Part shown: one piece after another, positions 27,325 through 36,263 of the stretch
Layout of the letters: each line of letters begins with the position of its first letter
Position numbering within the stretch: the first letter of the stretch is position 1
DNA from: an uncultured Clostridia bacterium
Lineage (GTDB): Bacteria; Bacillota; Clostridia; Christensenellales; UBA1242
Direction of reading: 5' to 3'
Assembly: GCA_934754475.1 (NCBI GenBank)
Contig: CAKVHV010000004.1
Location: 58,170-122,169 of the forward strand
DNA: 64,000 nt
The notes under the pieces: generated by a model
The model's input: the letters and a program-made list of their open reading frames with translations, nothing else
Databases searched by the model: none
What the model was told of the DNA's origin: nothing
Position numbers and translations under genes: made by a program

Positions 27325-28563
27325 ATGAGAATTTTGCATACAGCCGATTGGCACATTGGTGCAAAAACTGACGACCTAGATAGGTTTGAAGAACAAAAGT
27401 TAGCACTCAAACAAGTTATTGAAATTAGCAAAAGATACAATGTCGACATGGTTATAATTGCCGGCGATATTTATGACAACCTTGTTCCAGCAGCCGAAGA
27501 CGAAGAGTTATTTTATAAGACAATAGTTGAACTCTCTCGAAATGGCGATTGTGCTGTTGTAGCAATTGCCGGAAACCATGATGACCCAAAAAGACTAAGT
27601 AATGCAAATGTATTTGCTGACAAATTTGGAATTTATTTGGTTGGATATTATGATGAAATTAGTATTGACAAGTCAAGACGTGATACTAATATTTTTGCTA
27701 CAAATTGCGGAAAAGGGTTTATTGAATTTGAAACAAAAGCGGGCGAAAAAGCTGTTGTAGCCTTGCTTCCATTCCCATCATACTATAGATACAAGTGTGT
27801 CAAAAAACAAAACGACAACTTGCAAGACAAAATATCTTCGTGGCTAATGGACGGAGCAAGTCACTTTAGAGATGACACAATAAACATTACAGTTGCACAC
27901 TTGACCAGTTATGGAATAGACATGGACCCCGAAGAATATTTGACTTATACAACTCTTAGTTCGACCTATGGTTATATTGACCAAAAAACATTCCCAAGCA
28001 ATGCTCAGTACACAGCACTTGGGCATATTCACCGCACCTTGACTGTAAACAAGGACAAAAACATATTTTATTCGGGTTCACTAATCAACCAATTCTTTAG
28101 TGTAAACAATGACATGCCAACAAATGTAATTATTGCCGACCTTGATTCAAACGGTGTTAAAAACATTATTAAACAACCACTTGATGTCAAACTACTCAAG
28201 AAGTTTACAGTAAACTCGGTTGCTGAAGCACACAAGGTTCTCAGTGAACATCCCGAAAACCTAGTCAAAATTGTAATTGAAAATGTTGACTCAGTGGATG
28301 GCGATGTCGACAACACTCAGTACACTCCATATATCACTATGTCAGATGTCAAGTCCTTGCGAAGCAAACACCCAAATTTGGTTACCCTATCTGTTATAAC
28401 CAATCAAGCACGTGCGCATGCCGAAATTACTAGCAAGAAAAATTTAACAAACGGAGAAATCTTTGATAACTTTGTCAAAGCCAGAAATGGTGCTTTGCCT
28501 GAGCCAAAGGTCAAAGAACTTTTCCTAAGTTTGATGTCGGAGGATTTGTATGAAGCCGATTAA
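27325..28563 (+). CDS. sbcD: Exonuclease subunit SbcD (Mre11-type)
   Basis: 412 residues. The metallophosphoesterase motifs are DWHIG, GDIYD, AGNHDDP and ALGHIHRT, in the usual order, followed by a capping domain. SbcD is the nuclease of the SbcCD complex that opens hairpins and trims protein-blocked ends. ATG at 27325 follows AATGGAGAAATTAA. A weak promoter candidate TTGAAT-16-TACAAT lies at 27254-27281. It overlaps sbcC by 14 nt. Confidence 0.95.
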   Translation: MRILHTADWHIGAKTDDLDRFEEQKLALKQVIEISKRYNVDMVIIAGDIYDNLVPAAEDEELFYKTIVELSRNGDCAVVAIAGNHDDPKRLSNANVFADKFGIYLVGYYDEISIDKSRRDTNIFATNCGKGFIEFETKAGEKAVVALLPFPSYYRYKCVKKQNDNLQDKISSWLMDGASHFRDDTINITVAHLTSYGIDMDPEEYLTYTTLSSTYGYIDQKTFPSNAQYTALGHIHRTLTVNKDKNIFYSGSLINQFFSVNNDMPTNVIIADLDSNGVKNIIKQPLDVKLLKKFTVNSVAEAHKVLSEHPENLVKIVIENVDSVDGDVDNTQYTPYITMSDVKSLRSKHPNLVTLSVITNQARAHAEITSKKNLTNGEIFDNFVKARNGALPEPKVKELFLSLMSEDLYEAD

Positions 28564-31252
28564 TCTAAAGATAAAAGGTATAAATAGTTACATAAACGAA
28601 CAAGAAATTGACTTTAATAAACTTGCCGAAAACAAAATTTTTGGTATTTTTGGCGAAACCGGAAGTGGAAAAACCTCCATTTTGGATAGCATAATTTTGG
28701 CACTTTATGGCGTATCTGATAGAGACACTCTTCAAAATATTATTAATGTCAATACAAAAGACGCATTTGTTGAATTTACTTTTGAAATGGAACAATCTGA
28801 TGGCAAAGTTTGCAAGTACTTTATTCGAAGAGACTTTAGACTTAGACCAAGCGGACTCAAGACCGATGCTATAATAAACGACGTCACCCACAAAAAGACT
28901 CTAGCCGAAATGCCAGACAATGTTAATAACAAGGTTATGGATATTATTGGCATTGGCAAAAAGGAATTTACAAAGTGTATAGCGCTTCCACAAGGCGAGT
29001 TCGATAGATTTCTATCCGACACTCCAAGCATCCGAAAAAAGACTCTAGCCAAACTATTTGACCTTGAACAATTTGGTGTAATTTTGAGCGAAAAACTCAA
29101 GAAAAGAAAAAATTTGGTTGCTCTAAACAAATCCACTTTGGAAGAAAAAATTTCAATTTATAACGGAATTAACCAAGAGACCATAGACAAAACCGAAAAG
29201 ATTTTGAAAGATGGTGGAAAACAAGAAAAGACTCTCTCCATTCAAATTGCAAGAGACAAAAAATTGCTTGAACAAATAAAAAATGAGCTTGATGTCAAAC
29301 AACAACTTTTGGATATGGAAGTTAATCTTAATATCAAACAAAGCGAACTTCAAGAAATCAACTTTATCGAAAAGCAAATAGAATACACCGAAAAATATGG
29401 TGATTACACCATTCTTTCGACCAAATTCAACACTTGCATTGACGAAATTGAGACTCTTAATAACACTTTGACCGAAAACAAGCAATTGATTTTGAGTCTT
29501 GACGAAGAACTAAAAAAAATAGGAATCTTAAAAGACGACAACCTATCCAAGATAGATAGCCTTACTCAACAAGTTAATTCAAATCAAGTTCTTCTTGAAA
29601 AGAAAAATTTGCACGACAATCAAATCAAGGATTTGAAGGATAAGAAAAACGAAGTTTCCGAAAAATTAACTCAAATCGCTTCCAAAATTTTGACTTCAAA
29701 CAACGACATTAAGAGTTTGAAGAGCAATATCTCAAGCCTTGAGAATAATTACAAAAAACTAGAAACTCAAATCTTTGATAACATGGATATTTTGGACAAA
29801 CTTAATAACTGCGAAACTTTCAAGGTTAAACAAGATTTTGCACTATTCTTGACAATCACTCGAAGCAAAATTGACCCAGAATCGCTAAGTGAAGTAGAAA
29901 ACTTTAATATCCACGACGAAGTTATGCAAGCCACTCACGATATGGAAAATTACGAACTAGGTGTTCGAAAGGAAATAAGCGAAATTCTCAAAGACTTAAA
30001 AGACTTTGAAATTGATTTGGACAACTTGCAAGAAATCAAAGACGATGTTATTAAACAAAACGAAAAGTTAAACAAGAAATGTGACGAAATTGAAGATGCT
30101 ATTGTTGTATCCAAGGAAAAACTTGCATCTATCAAATCGGATTTAAACAACCTACTTGAAAAACAAGACGAATTAAATGCTAGCCTACAAAATTACAAAC
30201 AAGAAATAGAGACACTTGAAAAACAAAAAGTTTCTATTCCATCGGACGATTTGGAATACATCAAAAAGACACTTAAGATGTATCAAAACGAAGGCGAAAA
30301 ACTCGACGACAAAATAACCAAGTTAAATGCACAAAAACAAAAGGCAATAATAGATATTGAAGTTGCAACTACTAATATCGAAAACCACAAAGACAAAATT
30401 GCATCTTTGAATACAGCACTCAAACCATACAACAAAACAACTTTCAAAGAAAAAGTAGACAAAACCCTACTTCTTGATTCAAACGAAATTGAAAGCATGA
30501 AACAAAAAGTAGAAAACTACAAAAAAGAATATAGCGTTTTGGAAGCGAATACCCTAAGCCTTAGAGAAAAATCCAAAGACTACGTTTATACAAAGGACGA
30601 TTATCACAATCTACTTGAAACACAAAACAAAAACGAAGAGAAACTAACCGAACTCAAAGTGTTTATTAATGTAAATCAAATTACACTAGATATTCAAAAA
30701 CAAAACTTGTCAACAGTTCTACTTCTTCAAAAAGACTTGGATGAAGTAAACGCACAATACAATGCGGTTGAACAACTCGAAGGATTACTATCGGGCGGAG
30801 CACTTATTGACTTTGTTGCCGAAGAATATATGGGGCTTATAACCGAGTTTGCTAATAGTTATGTTTACAAGATAAGCAAGGGCAAATATCTTCTTAACTA
30901 CGATGGAGACTTTAATGTTATAGACAACTTTAATGGCGGAATCAAACGTTCGGTTAAGACCCTTAGCGGTGGCGAAAGATTTATTGTATCTCTAAGCCTT
31001 GCACTTGGAATATCTCAAAGTATCGCTGTTAACAACAACAAGAACTTTAATTTCTTCTTTATTGACGAAGGTTTTGGAAACTTGAGTGAAAACTACATCG
31101 AAAAAGTTTTGCAAAGTTTTGATGCACTTATCAAACTTAACTTTACTGTAGGATTTATCACTCACGTCGAAAAAATGGAATACTATCTAAACAATAGAAT
31201 TATAGTAACCAAAACCCCTGATGATGGCTCAAAGATTGAGCAGTTTAGTTAA
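28550..31252 (+). CDS. sbcC: Exonuclease subunit SbcC (Rad50-type SMC ATPase)
   Basis: 900 residues. Walker A GETGSGKTSILDS is near residue 35. Two long coiled coils (about 180-400 and 470-740) follow, and the C-terminal ATPase half has KTLSGGERFIVSLSLALGIS and the Walker B FFFIDEGFG. It forms the ATP-driven clamp of SbcCD. The tip of the coiled coil, where other SbcC/Rad50 proteins carry a CxxC zinc hook, has no CxxC anywhere; its middle (about 420-470) is LNNCETFKVKQ and acidic sequence. At 900 residues it is somewhat short for the family. Confidence 0.93.
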   Translation: MKPINLKIKGINSYINEQEIDFNKLAENKIFGIFGETGSGKTSILDSIILALYGVSDRDTLQNIINVNTKDAFVEFTFEMEQSDGKVCKYFIRRDFRLRPSGLKTDAIINDVTHKKTLAEMPDNVNNKVMDIIGIGKKEFTKCIALPQGEFDRFLSDTPSIRKKTLAKLFDLEQFGVILSEKLKKRKNLVALNKSTLEEKISIYNGINQETIDKTEKILKDGGKQEKTLSIQIARDKKLLEQIKNELDVKQQLLDMEVNLNIKQSELQEINFIEKQIEYTEKYGDYTILSTKFNTCIDEIETLNNTLTENKQLILSLDEELKKIGILKDDNLSKIDSLTQQVNSNQVLLEKKNLHDNQIKDLKDKKNEVSEKLTQIASKILTSNNDIKSLKSNISSLENNYKKLETQIFDNMDILDKLNNCETFKVKQDFALFLTITRSKIDPESLSEVENFNIHDEVMQATHDMENYELGVRKEISEILKDLKDFEIDLDNLQEIKDDVIKQNEKLNKKCDEIEDAIVVSKEKLASIKSDLNNLLEKQDELNASLQNYKQEIETLEKQKVSIPSDDLEYIKKTLKMYQNEGEKLDDKITKLNAQKQKAIIDIEVATTNIENHKDKIASLNTALKPYNKTTFKEKVDKTLLLDSNEIESMKQKVENYKKEYSVLEANTLSLREKSKDYVYTKDDYHNLLETQNKNEEKLTELKVFINVNQITLDIQKQNLSTVLLLQKDLDEVNAQYNAVEQLEGLLSGGALIDFVAEEYMGLITEFANSYVYKISKGKYLLNYDGDFNVIDNFNGGIKRSVKTLSGGERFIVSLSLALGISQSIAVNNNKNFNFFFIDEGFGNLSENYIEKVLQSFDALIKLNFTVGFITHVEKMEYYLNNRIIVTKTPDDGSKIEQFS

Positions 31253-31263
31253 AAATTAGACAC

Positions 31264-31297
31264 AAAAAAATTCCAACAAAATTGTTGGAATTTTTTT
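31264..31297. terminator. Bidirectional intrinsic terminator
   Basis: Arms AAAAAAATTCCAAC (31264-31277) and GTTGGAATTTTTTT (31284-31297). It lies between sbcC and the converging M60-like protease gene; the last arm reaches the protease stop codon. Confidence 0.82.
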
Positions 31298-34200
31298 ATT
31301 TTGAAACAAGCAGGCTATCAACTGAGAGTGTGCCTTCAAGGACTGTAATTTTAATTGTGTGCAAAGTATCCTTAAGCCCCGTTAAAATTACGCCCATTTC
31401 TTTTTTACTTGTTTGGTTAAGAGTAAATTCATAGATATTTTTGTCAATCTCGACTTTAATTTTGGAATGTGACAAATTTTTGGTGTATAGCACAAAATCA
31501 GTTCCTTCAAATTCATATTGAATATAGCCTTTACCCGTAATCAAATGACCGAATGTTGAAAGCGAACTATTGTCTATCTCAAAACCATAATATGTCATTT
31601 CATCGGGGCTAAGTTCAATACCCGAAACCGAATATCTAAGTTCCAAATTTGCAATACTTACATATTTATTTTTTGCACCAGTCAAGGCGGTTGTATTTGT
31701 AATAACAAGTTTAATGTATCTTAATGATTTAGCATCAAAATTAACTTGCAAACTAAGTCCCGAAAAAGTCAAGTTTTCGTAGTCGCCAATAAGCACCATA
31801 TCGTCTAACGACTCACCACCATAAAGTTTAAAGGTCGTTGGCATATGTGCTGGATTAATTTTTCTATTGGTTATAATCAAGGAATTATATAATTTTGTCT
31901 CGCCAAAGTCAGCGACTATTTCGCATGGATTATCTACGGACACAAAGTTGTTTTGGTTTGAGTGATAAAAGGTATCTGGGTTCCCGTCAAATATGTTATC
32001 AATACTAGTTGTTGAATCCCATGCAGGTTGGTTTGACGATACAATCTTTGACTTGAGATAATCTGACGAATATAGAGTATCAGACTTAACATATTCTTTG
32101 TCTAAAAACGAATCGAACTCAAAATCATATGGCTTGTAACCTGACACAATATTATACAAATATCCACCCGGAATTGTAACAGGATTACTATCACTTGTAG
32201 TCCAACCAAGTTCGGTATATGCATCGGGATGATTGCTACTAATTGTTACTTGTTTGTACCATAGATAATCACCCGCTTTGAGACTAACCCCATACAAGTG
32301 AGACTCATCTAAATCAAAAGTGTTTTTTGTGCCGTCAAACGAAATAGCTTTTTCAAAATTTACTCCGTCAATTGAAACATACAAAGCATGTTTTCCACGA
32401 CCAGCACGCAAACATATTTTGTAATAATTATCCTTTGGAATATATATTTTACCTTCAACCACACCTATTTGTTTTGAGCCAATTCCATTTAGGAAAGTTG
32501 TGTTTTCGTATGCTACATTAATAGAATCATAGCCTTCAAAATTATTCTCATATGCACTATCTACAGTTTGATACAAATCGCTTGAATATGTGTATTTTGT
32601 CTTAGTTGGTTTTGGGTCTATTAAATTGATTTCAAACGAGAAAGTTATATCCGGAGTACTAATAGTTTCATGCGTTAACCCTATAGTCATTTGAAATTCA
32701 CCGCTTGTGTTGGTATTGCCAATATATGAGTATTTTTTGTCAGAAACTTTGGTTAATGTGCCATTTTGTGGCAATGTAATGTTTTTAACCACAAAATCAA
32801 AGTCATTTGGAAGAAGTGTATATTTTTCAAAATCAAGTATCAATTCCTGGTTCTTGACAGCGGTATATGGTCTAACAGTTTTTATTAATTTTTTCTCATT
32901 TCCCACAACCACATCTCTACCTGTCTGGTACAAGTTTGCAACAGGCACAAATACCGGATAATTATCTCCCTTGTATTTATTTTTGATGTCGTCAGATATA
33001 GTATGTCCAAGCACTTCTTCAAAGTAATAAGACATATCATAACCGGTCGCCTTACATACAGCATCGAACCAGTCGTCCGCTGTATGAAGTCCCGCCGAAT
33101 ACTGAGTAGCAAGAGCATATGTCTTAACTCCAAATGTGTGCATAATATCCGCATAGATATTAACTGATGTTTGAGCGGTTGTACCTTTTGTTAATGTGTC
33201 TTGCAAACTATAATAAGGCACTGAAAATTTATTCCAATAATTGCCTAGTGAATTAATGTCTTCGCTACGACGTGACGAAATATTTGTGTAACTAATATAA
33301 CTAAGTAGGCTTGTTGCATTATTGGTAACTTCCCCATAAGATGCAATGCCATAGTTTTGGTAGTGGTGATTAAATTCATGTATAATCCCCCAGAACCCAC
33401 CATAAGTGAGTGTCTCGTAATTAAGTGCCGAACTCAAAGCCGAACTAGGTTCGTTTGCCCAAGTGTGTGGACCTTGCCAAGCACAAGCCCATGCACCCGG
33501 CAACCATATATGCGTATCATAAAGCATACATACACCAATATTACTATTAGATGTAGGTGGCACAAGCCTTGATGTCAAACAAACATTTTTCCAAAACTCA
33601 CCACACTTAAGCAAGTTGTCATAATCAAAATTGCCATATCTTTTTTGTCCAGAATGTCTAACACCTTTGTCCCAGACTTCAAAGTCAAAAAATGGTGCTG
33701 TTGAATTTGTTGTACTTTCAAACTCTTGTCTGCTTGTAAGTCCATGAATATAAATAGAATATTTAACTCCACCCGAAATTGTAACAGTATATGGAATTCC
33801 AACATTTTTTGCTCTAATATAAATAGGTCCGCCAAGATAGTTTCCAACATATGTAGTAGTTCCCTTTGCTTGCATAACGTTTCCAACATTTGGCATACGA
33901 GTAAAGTTTGTTCTGTCCTTGACAATTTGGTTATTAATATTTCGGTGACTCATTTGACCGATTGAAATACTAAGTCCGCCAATTGCTTCCAAGTCTTCGC
34001 TACTTATTTCAACCTTAATAACTTCTCCCGCTGGAGCATACACTCCGGTTATGTAATTTCTATCTTCAAGTTGTTTGAGTGTCACCTTTTGTATAACCGC
34101 CGGTTCGTTATCACTAACATCGCCAAAGTACATTCCCCTTGAAGATGTATGGCGATATAATTTTTTGCCGGTTGCTACTCCGTTTAGATACAAGTTTCCA

Positions 34201-34544
34201 AACTCATCCATGCTATCATAAGTTGTGCTTGATGCACGAAGACTAGCATCTTCTTCAAATAGTTTGGTCTTGATATCATCATCGGTTATTGTCATGCTTG
34301 TTCCATAGACTGGATAGTTTTCAAGCAAACCTTCGTCTGAGTAACCACTCGGAATATTTCGTGGATAATTGCCGAGTGTTTCAAAATACTGCTCGACCTT
34401 CCAAGTATTTTTTGCGCTTATTTCCAACTTTTCAAATTTATTACTATTGCAACTTCTCACCCAAAAAGTAAGACCAATTGCAATGCCCATAATCATTATT
34501 ATCCCAAGTATAATGTACAAAATATTTATCTTTTTCTTAGTCAT
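31296..34544 (-). CDS. M60-like (enhancin-type) surface metalloprotease
   Basis: 1082 residues. An N-terminal transmembrane anchor (about 7-28) displays the rest outside. A beta-sandwich region (about 130-260) precedes the catalytic domain, whose GFWGIIHEFNHHYQNYG carries the zinc site HEFNH near residue 388. M60-like proteases of gut bacteria bind and cut mucin glycoproteins. Downstream are an Ig/cadherin-like segment, a PA14-like beta domain (about 660-790), a discoidin/F5-8C-type sugar-binding domain (about 845-985, DGNPDTFYHSNQNN to LRYIKLVITNT) and a C-terminal beta domain. There is no LPxTG sorting signal. Single gene between terminators. Confidence 0.88.
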   Translation of the reverse strand: MTKKKINILYIILGIIMIMGIAIGLTFWVRSCNSNKFEKLEISAKNTWKVEQYFETLGNYPRNIPSGYSDEGLLENYPVYGTSMTITDDDIKTKLFEEDASLRASSTTYDSMDEFGNLYLNGVATGKKLYRHTSSRGMYFGDVSDNEPAVIQKVTLKQLEDRNYITGVYAPAGEVIKVEISSEDLEAIGGLSISIGQMSHRNINNQIVKDRTNFTRMPNVGNVMQAKGTTTYVGNYLGGPIYIRAKNVGIPYTVTISGGVKYSIYIHGLTSRQEFESTTNSTAPFFDFEVWDKGVRHSGQKRYGNFDYDNLLKCGEFWKNVCLTSRLVPPTSNSNIGVCMLYDTHIWLPGAWACAWQGPHTWANEPSSALSSALNYETLTYGGFWGIIHEFNHHYQNYGIASYGEVTNNATSLLSYISYTNISSRRSEDINSLGNYWNKFSVPYYSLQDTLTKGTTAQTSVNIYADIMHTFGVKTYALATQYSAGLHTADDWFDAVCKATGYDMSYYFEEVLGHTISDDIKNKYKGDNYPVFVPVANLYQTGRDVVVGNEKKLIKTVRPYTAVKNQELILDFEKYTLLPNDFDFVVKNITLPQNGTLTKVSDKKYSYIGNTNTSGEFQMTIGLTHETISTPDITFSFEINLIDPKPTKTKYTYSSDLYQTVDSAYENNFEGYDSINVAYENTTFLNGIGSKQIGVVEGKIYIPKDNYYKICLRAGRGKHALYVSIDGVNFEKAISFDGTKNTFDLDESHLYGVSLKAGDYLWYKQVTISSNHPDAYTELGWTTSDSNPVTIPGGYLYNIVSGYKPYDFEFDSFLDKEYVKSDTLYSSDYLKSKIVSSNQPAWDSTTSIDNIFDGNPDTFYHSNQNNFVSVDNPCEIVADFGETKLYNSLIITNRKINPAHMPTTFKLYGGESLDDMVLIGDYENLTFSGLSLQVNFDAKSLRYIKLVITNTTALTGAKNKYVSIANLELRYSVSGIELSPDEMTYYGFEIDNSSLSTFGHLITGKGYIQYEFEGTDFVLYTKNLSHSKIKVEIDKNIYEFTLNQTSKKEMGVILTGLKDTLHTIKITVLEGTLSVDSLLVSK

Positions 34545-34647
34545 AATTTTCCCCCTAAATATGTGAAATCAAAAAGGTAAATTTTTCATAGTCTAAGTAT
34601 ATAATTATTTATATAATTTTTCAACTATATTTTGTTAAAAAAATTAA

Positions 34648-34729
34648 AAATAGCACTTGACATACTAGTGCTATTTCAATTAAATTTTTTCGAAATACAA
34701 AACCACCAAGTCAAACTTGGTGGTTTTGT
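34648..34729 (-). terminator. Two tandem intrinsic terminators
   Basis: Hairpin 1: arms at 34697-34710 and 34716-34729 (core ACCACCAAG/CTTGGTGGT), which touches the stop codon of the minus-strand zinc-ribbon gene. Hairpin 2: AAATAGCACT (34648-34657) with AGTGCTATTT (34667-34676), followed on the minus strand by T-runs. Together they shield the M60-like gene from read-through. Confidence 0.7.
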
Positions 34730-35004
34730 TAGTTTTTCTTCCAACGTTTAAGAGTCGGAAATAACTTTTGGCAAAAAGCCTTCATCTCATCATTTGTCAT
34801 GCCCGCTTGAGCGCCAAACTGCGAACACATGGATATATATTCTTCCATGCTAACATCGTATATAAACTTTCCGTCTTTGTAACAATATTTGCAATAATCT
34901 TGGTTTAATTTTCCGTCAGCATCAGTCCCAAGCATACTTTCATCCATTATTGGCATCCCACAGCTCTGACAAATTCTATCAATATTTTTATCCAAATTTT
35001 CCAT
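34729..35004 (-). CDS. Putative zinc-ribbon protein (91 aa)
   Basis: CQSCGMPI near the N-terminus pairs with YCKYCYKDGKFIYD 25 residues later to form a four-cysteine zinc ribbon. It has GTDADGKLNQDYC in between, which is the signature of the small putative zinc-ribbon family (Pfam PF12674) found across gut Firmicutes. A helical tail of 50 residues ends in LFPTLKRWKKN. Function unknown. I start at the ATG at 35002-35004 because the family begins about there; the longer reading lacks similarity. Confidence 0.8.
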   Translation of the reverse strand: MENLDKNIDRICQSCGMPIMDESMLGTDADGKLNQDYCKYCYKDGKFIYDVSMEEYISMCSQFGAQAGMTNDEMKAFCQKLFPTLKRWKKN

Positions 35005-35102
35005 TGTTTCTTCTTTATATCTTAATAATAAAATATAGTCGTCTTTAATGTTTAACATTATTTTAATCAGTTGTCAAACTTATTTGAGTTTAAATAACAT
35101 AA

Positions 35103-35591
35103 TTACTTCAAATCGTCACTTGGAGTATTAAATTTTTCTAGCGCGAAATGTCCGTCATCAAAAATTAAATCGCCATTTTTATGTTCGTAGCCCATTTTCC
35201 TATAAAACGGAATTGCGGACATTGCTGCTGGGATTTCTATTCGGGTCGCTCGTTTAAAGTATTCGTCTTTTTCCAAAGTCTCAATAATTTTTCTGCCAAT
35301 ACCTTGGTTTTGATAGTCAGGGTCGACAAAAATTGAAAACAACGAACTCTCAGTTTTGCTTCCCCAATACTCACCAATTGAGCCACATCCAATAATTTTG
35401 TTATCCAAAATTACTACATAAAAATGCGTCCATTTTGCACGTTCTCTTACACCATTTTCGTCCAAACTCTCTACAACATATTCAATAGATTTCTCTGGAT
35501 AAAACTTTGCAAACTGTGAGAATCTTGTAGCCCTTTCTATCATTGATGCGGTCAAGGCATACTCGCCTTCCTTAATTAGTCTAATTTCCAT
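35103..35591 (-). CDS. GNAT-family N-acetyltransferase
   Basis: 162 residues. The acetyl-CoA-binding motif A is SIFVDPDYQNQGIGRKIIETL (about residues 85-105) and motif B is AIPFYRKMGYEHK. The ATG follows CTAGGAGAAGACT-type sequence. Substrate unknown; the motif IEIPAAMSAIPFY is common in acetyltransferases of small amines or antibiotics. It is 9 nt downstream of the DUF5662 gene, so the two are probably co-transcribed. Confidence 0.86.
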   Translation of the reverse strand: MEIRLIKEGEYALTASMIERATRFSQFAKFYPEKSIEYVVESLDENGVRERAKWTHFYVVILDNKIIGCGSIGEYWGSKTESSLFSIFVDPDYQNQGIGRKIIETLEKDEYFKRATRIEIPAAMSAIPFYRKMGYEHKNGDLIFDDGHFALEKFNTPSDDLK

Positions 35592-35600
35592 AGTCTTCTC

Positions 35601-36158
35601 CTAATTTTCTTTTACAATGTCTTTTTTAAGCACAATTTCATTGTATGTTTTTTTGAGATATTTTTTGTTGAGAACTTGTTTTTCGCCCAAATCCACAAGG
35701 TCATAAAAAACTTTTGAAAAGAAAGATTTCATGTTATCATTCGTCTCAGCATGCGAGCCTTTGTTTATCCAGTGATTAAGTGCCTTTTGTGGAGTATATG
35801 TTTTTTTGTTATAACACTTTGCTGCAGCAATTTTGTCGCAAATACATTCAACCGCATATTTGTATGGCATATTTCGTTGAACTTTGTTTGAAGCATCATA
35901 CCAATACTCAATGTGATGTTTGTTGTGGTTTTTGTGATGAATCCAACAATCCGAGTATCCTTTGTCTTTTCGGCACTCTTCAATTGGCGAATGGTCACCA
36001 CTGAAGTACTTAACACTTTCCCAAAATTCAACTGGACTAAACTTGGATAAATCATGCACCAACCCACGCCACACAAGTCCACACTTTAAGCAATGCTTAA
36101 AGACCATAAATCTGTGTTTTGTAACCAACATCAAATGTCCAAAAAATTTACTTTTCAT
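35601..36158 (-). CDS. DUF5662 family protein
   Basis: 185 residues. Histidine-rich sequence in order: KHRFMVFKHCLKCGL, VHDLSKFSPVEFW, YSDCWIHHKNHNKHH and EYWYD, which matches DUF5662 of Firmicutes and their phages. The spacing of HD and HH pairs suggests a metal-dependent HD-like hydrolase, which is inference. I start at the ATG at 36156-36158 behind AAAGGGGAGAGACGA. First gene of a small unit with the acetyltransferase. Confidence 0.78.
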   Translation of the reverse strand: MKSKFFGHLMLVTKHRFMVFKHCLKCGLVWRGLVHDLSKFSPVEFWESVKYFSGDHSPIEECRKDKGYSDCWIHHKNHNKHHIEYWYDASNKVQRNMPYKYAVECICDKIAAAKCYNKKTYTPQKALNHWINKGSHAETNDNMKSFFSKVFYDLVDLGEKQVLNKKYLKKTYNEIVLKKDIVKEN

Positions 36159-36226
36159 TCGTCTCTCCCCTTTCAAAAAAATTATACCACAAAAGCACCT
36201 TTGTGGCTAACAATTAAAACAAAAAA

Positions 36227-36251
36227 TCCACTAGAATATATTTCTAGTGGA
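36227..36251 (-). terminator. Intrinsic terminator of the MORN gene
   Basis: Arms TCCACTAGAA (36227-36236) and TTCTAGTGGA (36242-36251) are followed on the minus strand by a T-run (A-run at 36219-36226). It is 12 nt beyond the MORN stop codon. Confidence 0.75.
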
Positions 36252-36263
36252 CTAAAATGTTAA

